64,000 nt of DNA, taken from Hyposmocoma kahamanoa (taxonomy: Eukaryota; Arthropoda; Insecta; Lepidoptera; Cosmopterigidae). The stretch is taken from contig NW_020654422.1 of the NCBI RefSeq assembly GCF_003589595.1, positions 6,426,538 to 6,490,537 on the forward strand, written 5' to 3'. Below the pieces are notes generated by a model. It made no database searches. It saw only the letters and a list, made by a program, of their open reading frames with translations, and had not been told where the DNA came from. The translations under genes and the position numbers were made by a program. The stretch's first letter is position 1. Each line of letters starts with the position of its first letter. This document shows, one piece after another, positions 46,208 to 57,800 of this stretch.

Positions 46208-49178
46208 GAATTCAAGGTCAGATGATCCAGGGCCAACATCAGCCTTTTTGTCGTGCGGAGCGCCACCGGGACCGGTGGGCGCGCGGCGATATGCGGAGCG
46301 GTCCTCGGCAGCTCGCGCCGGGACATCAGGGCGGCCCATGGCGCCGCGGCGTACAGTTTCAGTACGGGCAGTGCGCTTAAGGGTCGCGGGCACGATCTCT
46401 GGTGGTAGGTGCAGAAAGATGCGCAGGTACTCAATACCTTCATTGGTCAGGTACCTGAAACAATGGAATGACATAATACGTAGAGGTAATTAAATCCCGT
46501 GTATTTTGTGACTCAGTGTTTTGATGATGTGCATTAAGGAGACCTATCAATACTTGTGATTTATTATCAAAGCATCAAAAAAGCTAATTAAGCACAGCCT
46601 GTAGAAGCTGGAGTCATAAAGTTGATACAGGTTATGTTTACCACATTGTCCTGTATTTCGCTTCAGTTGTTTGTTCGTAATAGCAGAAAACAACAATTTT
46701 TCAGTTTGTTCCCAAAAATAATAAAGAACTTCCCGAATATTCCCAAACTGCCACATTTAATATAACTTATCATGTTCTGCAGCAATGAAAATGAAAAATT
46801 AAATCTGCCACAAATGGTCACTGTTCTCAATATCAATGTGACATTGACATTGGCAAGAGGTCTTTTGTCAAAATGCTCCTTTGCAACTTTCATTATCTCT
46901 CATTTAAATATGAAATATTGTCTAAATATTTTTGTCACATTGTGTTTTATTTTTTGCTTTTTCATTACTGTTTAATTGATTATTTCATTAGGTTTTTATA
47001 GCTTTAATGTTTTATGTGTGTACTATAAAATAACCAATATTTCAGGTAGGTAAACATTCAATCATGCTTAAAGTGAAACATACTCACAAGAACATTACCT
47101 AGTCTATGATTGAATTGAATCAATTGCGCTGTATTCCTGCATCTATTCTAAAATACAATGTTTTACAATTTTTTTATTCCCAACTTCTAAAATTATACAA
47201 AAATACATTTACAACTAGGCATAAACTAAAACGCAAAATTAAACTAGCAAAATCCATGAATGGCTCTTTATCGTTATTGGGGCAGCTTTTGCCGTCCTTC
47301 TTTCTACTCCAATTTAAAGCTGATATAGCAACTTTTCTTATTCTCGGTTTTAACCTCAATTACACAGTGTTCATGTCCATATAAGTTGTCATAATGTACA
47401 AAAAGTAAAAATGAAATAATCTTAAATAACAATAAATATTTTCTTAGGCTAAAGTTACTGAACCCCAAACTTCTAAGGCTTCTAATATCAAGAATATCGA
47501 CTCATTCGTAGAACAAAGGTCTTTGTGCAAGACTACTTGTTCTCAGGACATAGTACATTTCGTTCGTTCTTCTTTGCTGTGGATGTCACATCGACTGTTG
47601 TTACATTTTATAATTTCCGAAACGAAACAAGATATATAAATTCTCAAAACACCTTTACATAGGCCTTAATTTGAATAATGAAATTGTTCTCGAAACGTAA
47701 TTAATCTCTTTTCGCTATATAATCACATCGGACTCTGTTCTTCGGATGAGTTGACATGAAAGTTAGTTATTGCATTAACACATTTCGTTGTTCTAATATA
47801 AACTATTTATTTATTATTCTCCCATCACCCTAGAACTAGAACAACTTTGAAGCTTTTAATTTAAGAATATATACTATCAAAGACAAAATGTACTGTTGCT
47901 CAGTGTATTGATAGCCTGCTAAAATAAAAATATTAAATAAGGAGTGTTAAAAAAAAACCAAAAATAATAAAATAATAATAATGAACACACTCAATTTGGT
48001 TGCTAACAAAAGCATTTTGATAACAAAAGCGACAGACATTCTGTTTCTATTTAGCGACAAGAAAAATTTTTGGCGCCTTTTTAAGGTTTCGTCTATTAAC
48101 ATGTAATATGATTTCATCTTATATATTTTCTACTCAATGGTGGAATTGTATTGGTCTTTAGGTTATAAACCATGTCCAGATACTGTTGCAGGACACTGCG
48201 ACTGATATCTCCTGTGCTAGTGCAGATAACTAGTAGAGAGAGAGGATAAGCTAAATATCCTCTAGTCTATCCAGTCGCGTAGGAATAATGGGAACTAGAA
48301 AGACATTTCGGCATGGGGAAGTGAGAGTGCCATCACAAGAGAGGAGAGTTGGTAGTTAGTTGAATTTAGATTCAACACCGTAGTGGGGGCAACTGTTAGT
48401 TGTGCAATGCATATCAGGAAGTGAGCGTACCAACAGCTTCAGTACCTATCTGGAAAATAGAGAGGGTACTAGCCTTTTTAACACTGGAGGAAGTCTGTGA
48501 CAATAGTTTGATAAAGAGGGGCACTATAATCAAAAGTTAAATGGAAATATTCCTGTCTGGTCTTCTATCTGTGCGAGGACCATAAAGTTCTTATCAATGA
48601 AATGAACCTTATAATGAGCACCATAAGAGTAGAATTTTCATATGGAGTCGAATTAGTTTTAGTAACAACTAGTGACTTTTAAGCCTTCAGGTTGTATTGA
48701 TGTAATATTATGATATTTAAAATAAATGGATTTAATATCATCTGTATCAGTATAGGCCACCCGAAGTTTGTGCCTACATTAATATTAATAAAAAAAATTG
48801 TAAATGTTAAATAAGTACAAATATTTATTCACAAAGACCAACCCCCAGAGATTCTTAGTCATTCTTCTCGGGGAAATCTAACTTGCGAATGAGTAATAAA
48901 GTAATCGAATATGACGATTTCTAGCGTAACTTGCTTACCTATGAAATAAAGATAATCGAGTTTCTATAAAATCTTTACCAGTAAAAATGTCTCCACGCGA
49001 ACTGTTCCTTCACATAACCCCTAGATTTTAAGGACTGCATCGCCTTGATTACTTGGAGGTTAGGGATCTTCTCTAGATCTGGGTGCTTGGGGGCATGGTA
49101 ATCCTTCTTTGCTACCATAACACCCTCTTTAAATAGATATTCATAGATAGACACGCGATTCTGTTTTGGCATCAACAT
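46208..49178 (-). CDS. RpS10: 40S ribosomal protein S10 (partial: last exon not located)
   Basis: Coding exons 49178-48979 and 46454-46208 give 149 residues in phase. The start reads [20 protein letters not shown]; the highly conserved [20 protein letters not shown] and [20 protein letters not shown] follow, then the basic tail VPATLKR and [15 protein letters not shown]. The protein is a component of the small ribosomal subunit. Eukaryotic S10 usually continues for about 10-15 Gly/Arg-rich residues after DLEF. Here DLEF is followed by a good donor (TTC|GTGAGT), so a short third exon should lie at lower coordinates, between about 38.8 and 46.2 kb, beyond the mariner cluster. I did not find it. 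Reading straight on would give VSLTPS and a stop, an alternative but less likely end. Confidence 0.93.
47709..47753 (+). repeat. 45-bp segment repeated at 6637-6681
   Basis: Second copy of the segment, one mismatch. It lies in RpS10 intron between the two coding exons. The rest of that intron (46455-48978) is AT-rich, and I see no other feature in it. Confidence 0.6.
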
Positions 49179-49395
49179 CTTGAAAGTTTACCTAAAAACA
49201 AGAAGACGATATAGCATCAAAGGTTATAACACTTTCGCATGTCACAAGTGTAAAATATATTCAAATAACTTTGCTTGATATAACACCGTAAAAGTTTTTG
49301 ATGTCAATAATGAAAAAGTCGAAGAGATTTCATGAATAAAATTAGATTTTTAAAACAAAAATATACCTGCCGTTAAATTGACAAGCGAAAAGAGC
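49179..49395 (-). promoter_or_regulatory. RpS10 5' UTR with TOP-like start and UTR intron
   Basis: On the minus strand CTTTTCGCTTG at about 49392 looks like a terminal-oligopyrimidine start typical of ribosomal protein genes. A 26-nt non-coding exon would end GGCAG|GTATAT (49367), and a second begins after TTTTTAG at 49191, 13 bases before the ATG. This structure is inferred from sequence signals only. Confidence 0.55.
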
Positions 49396-49679
49396 TATTT
49401 TGACAGCTGACATTTCGGTTTTTGACGTTTTAACGATGTGCATATTCTGTACATGATTGATAAAAATAAATTGATTGATTGACAAACACATAATCGATTT
49501 GAAATTTGCATTAAGAAAAAGATTTTAAAATTTCGATCTTTTTTATTTGCAGCTAATATATAATAGTGTTGAGTCATGGAAAAATTTGCATTTCGATAAA
49601 TACAATTTTTTCAGAAAAATGAACTGAATGAAAACGATATGGATTTTTTTATAAATCATAAGTGCGCATTTGACCTTCA

Positions 49680-49960
49680 CCTCACCTGATGGAAAGTGAC
49701 GATGAGGTCGACGATGGAGCATATACACCTAAGTAGTGCCTATTCACTCTCGCCTTGAAAAGGCCCAAGTTATAACGTTCAGGGAATAAGTCTGCAGGCA
49801 GGGAATTCCACTCCACAGGCGTTCGCCATAGAAATGTAGAAGTAAATTTTTGCGAATTCATTAATATCTTTGTAATATCCACAACGTAGGGGTGGAACCC
49901 AAGCCTACGCCTAGTCTCCCCCGTTGATGGAAAGGGGAAGGCGGAAATCAAAGATTTCAA
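49680..49960 (-). mobile_element. Non-LTR retrotransposon C-terminal fragment, copy 2
   Basis: Open minus-strand segment with LGFHPYVVDITKIL, TSTFLWRTPVEWNSLPADLF and ERYNLGLFKARVNRHYLGVY, the conserved C-terminal end of a LINE ORF. Same family as 5675-5905, and better preserved. Only the tail of the element is present. Confidence 0.8.
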
Positions 49961-50283
49961 AGATTTAAGTCAAAGATTTAAATCGTGTAATTCCATCGCA
50001 CACTCTCCGTGATAACGTGAGGTAATAACCTGTAAAATACCAATAAACATAAAAAGCATCACTTAAAATGGCTCATGTTAAATTTAAAAAAAGTTGAATA
50101 AATTAAATTAGTGATGCGTTGCAATTGGAATAAAAGAAATTCGGGCATTCATCCATAAGAATTGGTAACAGAACACTTGGAGATGGAGTAATTTTTGCAT
50201 ATTTAAAATAGAGTAAATAGTTAGGTAAGCTTGCCTATCATTAAATAAAAATCATAGTTTCGAAGTCCAGTAATGTCTCAAAA

Positions 50284-50360
50284 ACTTCAATGTCCCGAAA
50301 ACTTTTTAATAAAATTATTGTTTCGGAAGTTAAGCGGAGTTGGTGCTTGAATTTTTTTGT
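50284..50360. repeat. AACTTCAATGTCCCG repeat, copy 1
   Basis: AACTTCAATGTCCCGAAAAC to GCGGAGTTGGTGCTTGA; the same segment is at 52611-52680. It lies between RpS10 and MED7. The rest of 49961-50873 is AT-rich with nothing recognised and should contain the MED7 promoter. Confidence 0.6.
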
Positions 50361-50873
50361 GGAATTAGTCTTTATGTGCAGCTATATATTAAAGCAAAAT
50401 GCAAATCCAACTAGCATATAATAAATCCAGAAAAAAATAAAGAGACAATGACTAAATGACTATGTACTTGTAGCTGTATGTGCCAGCGCGGCCAAAAAAC
50501 GTTTGTAATATCCTTACAAGTAAGTATGGCTTTTCAAAAAACTTTGACCACTAGAATTTTGTTTTCAAAAAATATCAATTAAGGGACGTAAACTTTGGTT
50601 GAGGTTTTCTCCAAAACTATTATTGTGAGACTCACGGGAGTTTTACTCATGCATTAGGAATGAAACGTTTCTTTTTATTCGTTTGTTAACAGGGACATCT
50701 TCGATTTTAGGGGAAAAAAAACACTGTGCAATATGTTCCGACTTTCTCAGATTTGAACTGGCAACACTGCATACCGTTTCGGGGTGGTTTCGGGATGTTG
50801 TGATGTATTTTATAAGCTTGAGTTTCGAATAAAATTAATTTCTTACATTGGATAATATTTATCGCTTAACAAA

Positions 50874-52139
50874 ATGTCTTCAGAAACAGCTCAAGTTAGC
50901 TCCTTACCCTTGCCACCTATGCAGTATTACAACTTTTACACAGATGAGAATGTGCGAAGAAATACGGCACCGTTGCCCCCACGTCGTATTCAAGATTCAT
51001 ATTCAATGTTTGGTCATACATTTAACACAGATGATACCATCATTCGATCACTAGAGAGTCAGGTAATCATTTTATTTTTTATTTATTTTTGAAGTATACG
51101 CCTATGGAAATTAAGTTTACTTAGAACTATAACATTTACATTTGCAGGGTTTCCGTAGGCTTTATCCTATGCATTTTGACAGAAGACGGGAACTAAAGAA
51201 GCTGAATCATTCTTTGTTGGTCAATTTTCTAGATCTCTTAGATTTGTTAGTACACTGTCCTGACTCGCCCAAAAGGGCTGAGAAGGTTGAAGATCTCAGT
51301 CTGCTGTTCATCCATATTCACCACTTGCTCAATGAATTTAGACCTCATCAGGCCAGGGAAACCTTAAGGGTGATGATGGAATTGCAAAAAAGGCAAAGAG
51401 TGGAAACTGCTATGAGGTAAATATACCTATTTCAAAATTCATCAATATTTGATTAATTGTCATAAACTACCAACCTAATGGTGGCACTTCACATGGCTAT
51501 TTATATTTGAGTATTTGATATATTTGGCAAACAATCACCATGTGTAGATAGCATGTGCTGATCGGTTTCTTGACACACATCAAGGAGTCAAATATGCAAG
51601 TAAATCTAATATAAAGTAAAATGTAATACATAAGCTGTTTAAATTTATGGCGATTGTTTGCCAAATATATGAAATATGCAAATATAAATAGCCATGTGAA
51701 GTGCCACAAAATATTTTTCAAACAAGAAATATCCAATTAAATAATCGATTTAACATGGGTAAAGAAATAAAAAATCAAGTAGTTTATTGCTTTATAATAG
51801 TAGTGTAAATGCAAGAAAACTAAATAATTATTATCTATCCACATTGTGTGTGAAAGTTTAGTGGTGTTCTAGCTTAGAAAAAAAGAAGCCTCTTTTTATT
51901 GTCTTGTAACATTTTTTTGTATTATATTTTACAGATTCCAGAAACATTTGGATAAAGTTCAAGACATCTTACAAAATGCCCTTCAAAGTCTTCCAGATCA
52001 AAATGAGATTGAAAGCAATTTCAAAGTACCTACTGAAATATTGGATCAAATGGAAAGCAACCCTAATGATCATGCCAATGCAGACCAGTGTTATGAACTA
52101 GACAGAATCATGTGTAATGTTGTAGATAACATGAGATGA
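50874..52139 (+). CDS. MED7: Mediator complex subunit 7 (3 exons, 220 aa)
   Basis: Exons 50874-51062, 51148-51416 and 51935-52139 (663 nt with stop, phases fit). The N-terminus has the Pro-rich [19 protein letters not shown], in which MED7 contacts the Mediator middle module. Exon 2 has [27 protein letters not shown] and [20 protein letters not shown], the conserved helical core that pairs with MED21. Exon 3 is the coiled-coil C-terminus. MED7 is a nuclear subunit of the middle module, bridging activators and RNA polymerase II. The length is as expected for insects. The start is the first ATG after a short AT-rich leader. An AAATAAA lies about 35 bases after the stop. Confidence 0.96.
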
Positions 52140-54807
52140 ATGGATAAAACTTGTAATTTTATGTTTGCCTTTAGAAATAAACCTACAAATTTACCTAAAA
52201 TGTATTTATGTTTTAATAACCTTTTTTTTATGTTAGGGTATTCTCATGGACCCTCTGCCCAGGGAGGCGAAGGTTATGTCAGACTCGTACCAACTAAAAC
52301 CTAACAAGCTCTCTCTGGCACTACCTTGAGAGACTATGTAACGAATCTCCTACGCCCTATGCTGATGACGTACCGAAACAATGCACGTCATCCAGGATGT
52401 CCGGCAATCATGCATGTGTTCTCTTTTCGGAGAGGCAAACTGTCTTTGTAAAGTGAAGTTCTTCTTTTTTAAAATCCTTATTGCTACTTAAGTACGTTCT
52501 TAGGTGCTGAAAATGATGATTCTGCCCATGTCACAGAAAAAGTTCTGTTGTATAGTTCTTTAAAGGAAATTTTTTATATTATAACACACACTGATAGTCC
52601 CGCACTAGGGAACTTCAATGTCCCGAAAACTTATAAAATTATTATTTCGGAAGTTACGCGGAGTTGGTGCTTGATTTTTTTCATGAAATATTTTTTATAT
52701 TATAACACCCAGTCCCGCACCAGGGAAACCCTGTATCGCGGATGTCACTGATACACACAGGTAGTCAACCACAAATTACACCCAAACTCGGAAGAAATAA
52801 GACGTTATACGTTATGTAGACGTTATATAGTATTTACTTTCCAACAAACCATTTGATCTAGCAAAACATTTTTACCTACTTCTCCGGAGACTTGCTTTAA
52901 TCAGTAATTTTTAAAATATAAAAACAATGGACGTACATCAAATATATAGTAATATCACGCCCTATTATACCGTTTAATAAAATATATGACTCAATAGTCT
53001 AAACAGCTATTGAATCACAAACTTTTTTTCGGCCTGCCTTACAATTCATTTCAAGAATTAACCTTTAAAGGTGTTTTCTGTGTTATGCATTCCATTACAT
53101 TTTTTATATGCAATCAAGTGTAAAATTTATTTTAAAATGTGCATAGGCACATCAATAGATAGCTATTGATCACGATTATGGGTCAGGAAAGAAAATTAAA
53201 TATAATTGTTGAAAAAATTTATTAGGGAGAAAGCCTTACACATTCTTAAAATTATCCATGTGAAGGGACTCCTTTGCTCCAGCAAAGCCCTGAATAAATC
53301 TGGAATATGTTAAAACATGGAACTCGTTCATTTATCCTCCTTCCTTTGTGGATGACGGGCTATTAAAACATTAACTATAATATCCGCTACTTACCCAGAA
53401 ACCGAGTGAAGCGCTTGCAGGAAATGGGAGGCAATTAGCGCCGTAATCACCTCTGGTGAAGTCATTTACAAGTAATTCCTTAATGAACTAAATACTTATC
53501 TGCTAAATCTGCCAAGTGCCTCAGAAATACATGTATAGTCAGGCATCAGCCGTGCTTGAGTAACATATATAAAATAGTAAATACTTACATGTATAATAAT
53601 GTCTACAGTAAAGTTCTGTTGGGTCCATATTGGCACACATAAAATTCTTTTAATTTTTTTTACTGTGGATTTTTCTTTATAATTATTACTATTCATAATT
53701 AAGTTGCCGTAAGTATTTATAAAAACTTAACTTCTAAATCCAGAATTCATAACATACACTATACATAATGTTATCACTTTTAATGGCTCTGCCGAAATAT
53801 GCTCATCATCTTGAATATCTCAAAATTACTTACTAATTAATATTTCAGTTTGGGTACTCGCCGGCCGCCACTGCCATGGCACGCGCGGTTTGTATTGTGG
53901 TATAGTGTCTGAATTGGAAGCAATGTTCTTGTACTTGTGGAACGATTTGACTATTTTTCATTAACTTGTTCCATTATTTTACATTTTTTACAAAATTATT
54001 AGTTAATCAAATTTCTAAATATTAATTTTATGAATTACAAAATTTGTGTCTGAAATTTTTTTTGTGTGAAAATGTTGTGTGAGATATAAATGATAAAACT
54101 GTACAAAGAATAATGATTATTATTGTATTCAATAATAATCATGCAATTGCTAATAATACTTAGCAATTAAAATTATGTATAAAGACTAAAGAGTAACGAT
54201 CATTAATATAAGTGAGTAATTATGAATAGTAATTATTACAAGCAAGATGTTGTAAGTAATAGGACTAAAAATGTTATGTGACCAATAGGATTCCCGTGCT
54301 TGAGGTTACCTACTTAGTGAACACTGCTTCTTGCCTGTCTCCTTCCACTGGTCTCTGTAAAAATCTGCTGGACAATGGCTGAAATCTTCAGACACGAAAT
54401 AGACTGAAAGCTCCAGGATCTTTCTTTCCCAAAATATAAAAACCTAATGAAATCTCAAGATAAAATTGTGGTTCAGCCACGAAGTTCAGAAACACAACAT
54501 ACACTGCCTTCTAAAGAGAAGCTACCACATACGATACTTTAAAAACATTAGCAAAATAAGTATTTACGGTCTGCATTCACGGGTGTCTTGTGAAATATAA
54601 AAGTTCTTATTCTAAAACAAAAATCAAGTCTCATCATGAGAAAATACAACAAATTGAATGGAGAGAAAAAATCGAAGACTAAATAAATATTTATACTCCA
54701 TTTACAAATTGGTGTATGGGCAGAATCTGGCCAAAAAACCGTATGAATGAACTGATACTCAGACAAAAATTATAGTTTTCTAACCAAAGTATAGCTCTGG
54801 TGCAATT
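52140..54807. other. Convergent intergenic region between MED7 and Api5
   Basis: No supported gene. Contains a short element-like segment near 52245-52450 (CCCAGGGAGGCGAAGG, GATGACGTACCG), the SINE/repeat composite at 52565-52795, and long AT-rich stretches from 52.8 to 54.8 kb with nothing recognised. Confidence 0.6.
52565..52795. mobile_element. SINE fragment split by an inserted repeat with long flanking duplication
   Basis: TTTTTTATATTATAACAC and AGTCCCGCAC(T/C)AGGGAA occur on both sides (52570-52612 and 52690-52726) of an AACTTCAATGTCCCG repeat copy (52611-52680). The right flank continues as the second SINE family (GTCAACCACAAATTACACCC), matching the element at 10040-10275 in reverse. 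Confidence 0.6.
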
Positions 54808-57800
54808 TTAGTAGTTGCTGCGCCTGCGGAAAGGCGCCCCATTCCCCCTAAACTCACGTCTGCCATAACCCCCTCTACCTCTGAAGCTAGGTCCCGAAAA
54901 CCTTCCACTATTGTTCAATCTGGAGCTGTATTTGCCAGATGGGGGTGTGTACATTTTTATATTTCTGTCTCCACTTCGAGAGCGCTTGTCCGGAGAAGAC
55001 TTTTCATCACCATTGTCAAATGTAATTGGCCGATGGCGTTTTTGTGGCGACTGTTTGTCCTTTTCTTCTGTTTTCTCAGTTGGCTTTTGCTGCAACAGAA
55101 AGAATATTGTTATATTTTGTAATATTCCCAATAAAAATCAAACACTAAATATTATCGATGTTATTACAATAATAATTTTTTACCTCTTTTTCTGTCTTCT
55201 GCGTTTGAAAGGATAATTGCACTTTGCTTTTGAAACTGGGAGGAGTCCGGAAAATGTCCCGAATCAGGGTGTTGATGTTCGACGTAGTTTTCAAAGCTGC
55301 AATCTTGAGTTTATTTTCTTCTGAGTCCTCTTTTTTTCCCTGTAAAATAAGATTGGCCCAATGTTAGCTATCAGTCAATACTTTGAGCTATGAACAACAT
55401 GTGCAGCACATTTATAAACATCAATTAGAGAGAAGTTGAGAATTATGATGTTAAATGGCAATATTACCTGTGTAACTTCTTTCAGTTTCTTTATGTAGCC
55501 CTGTGTGAGTCGGGCAGTGTATTGTAAACGTAAGCGGAGAGCCTTAAGCCGTGCTCCGTCAGCACCAAGAGCCTCGGGAGCCTTGCGGCAGAGAGAATGC
55601 AAAGCAAACAACGCACACTCCACATGAGAGAACTGGAGAGAAGGGGTTGATTTTTCTTCCGTCTTATCGCCATTTGCTTCTTTTTCGCCTTTGTCTTCTC
55701 CTTCTATTGGTGCTTCAGGCAAATAAGTCTGCAGACAAAAACATATTTTTAAGTGCCACATAAATTTATTCATACTTATTCTGAACTTTAGAGAATTTTC
55801 AGAAAGAAGAGAAAGTTTCACCTAATAAACGGATTTAACCCACAGGGTTAAACTTAAAATTTGAGAAGCCGGTTTTCAGTTATTATAATTATGTAGATAC
55901 AAAAAGAAAACATGTATAGTGTGATGTTTTTTTTATGTTTAATGTCGAATTCGTTTTCCTTCTTTTTACATTTATTCAGATTAAAGCACTTGGAAAAGTT
56001 CATAATTCAGTTGGCTTGAATGGGCTTTAAAAGAAATATAAAAGCACATGTCCATACAATTATTAATGTTAACAATATTAGCATGTGCAAACACACAAAA
56101 TTTCAACCAAGTCAAACTAGTAAATGAGACACAGAGAAAAGGAAATTATCAACATGCCGATCACCTTAAACATGTAGCACATCAAAGCCAAAATTCAGGA
56201 AGTTACCCCATTTGAGACACTAAGGCTCGTATTCCAGAACTCTACTCAATACTCAAGCCAGGACTTGAGTATTGAGTAGAGTTCTGGACTCAGTTCTCAT
56301 TCTCAGTTCAGGACTTGAGTATTGCAGTGAGCACTGAAAATCAGACTCAAGTCCTTGCCAATAGGGTCGTATTTCCAGTGATTGAAATCATACTCAAGTC
56401 TGCTCAAATCCTGACTTGAGCATTGAGTAGAGTTCTGGAATACGACCCTGAGACACCGTAGCAATTCTTTACCTGGAAAAACCAAGAATCGACGTTTAGA
56501 AAACGGTAACCGGAAGCACCGCAAGCCGGCTAGTCCCCGTGGGGTAATTGACCACCACCTTCCAGACAAAATGAAACACGCTAAGCAAACAAATGAACTA
56601 AACAAAAATAACATATTTATAGCAACGTACAATGTCAGAACATTCCGAACAGATTCATCATTACTACAATTAGAACAAGCATTAAAAAATATAGGCATAT
56701 AATAGGCCTAAGTGAAGTGCGAAGAATAGGAGAAGAAATTATTGATTTTAAACAATATATATTTTTACTATAAAAGCGAGACGAAGTATTCGGTGTCGGT
56801 TTTATAGTGAAACAAGAATTGCGAAACGAGATAGAGGAATTCATTGGTATATCTGAGGGAATAGCCGTCTTAAACATAAACCTTTCCGGATATAAAAATA
56901 AATGGTCGATAGTGCAAGCATACGCTCTACGCCTATAGGGGTAGCGAGTAAAAGGGACAAAGACGTTTTCTATGACATTCTGGAAAACGCTTTAGAAAAA
57001 ACACATCGTAATATGACATTGATGGGTGATTTTAACAGCATACTAGGCTCCACTATGAACGCACAAAACTTCACGGTTGGTAACTTCAGTACCGGCCGGA
57101 GGAATGACAATAGCGAAAGATTAATCGACTTTGCATTGGAGCACAGGTTGTACATAATAAATACCTTCTTCAAAAAACGACATAATAAGAAGTGGACATA
57201 GATATCACCTAACAGACAGAAGGATGAAAGAGATTTTATATTAACTAACAGAAAACACACAATTTTAAATATAGATATCGTAAATAATATCCTCTTAACT
57301 TTAACTTTGATCACTGTTTGGTCCGAGCCGAAATCGTTATGAAGAGCCCAAAGTTATCCCGAAAACTCATTACAATGGCAAGATAAAAGTTCCTCTACTA
57401 ATCTCAGAATCTATGTAAAATCAGTTGAGTAAAGAACTTTGCAAAATGAAGGCCTTCAAAAGTATTCAAGAAAAATACGATTTTTTCGAGAAACAACTTA
57501 CAAATATCAATAATAATTTTAGACATATTCCGAAAAAGAAAGATAAGGTAAGAGAAGAAGCTAGACACTTAATTAAGCAAAGACAGCAACTACTTCAAGA
57601 TAGGAAAAACAATAGGATTGAAATAACTAAAACAAGCAAAAATATAAAGGAAAGCATAAGGAAATTCAGACGTAAGACGAGAATTGAAAAAATAAAAAAT
57701 TATATAGTAAAAACCACAAACAAATACAAATCACAACGCGCCTGAATATTATGGACATTGCTACTAAATTTTACAAATATCTTTACGACGACAATGAGAC

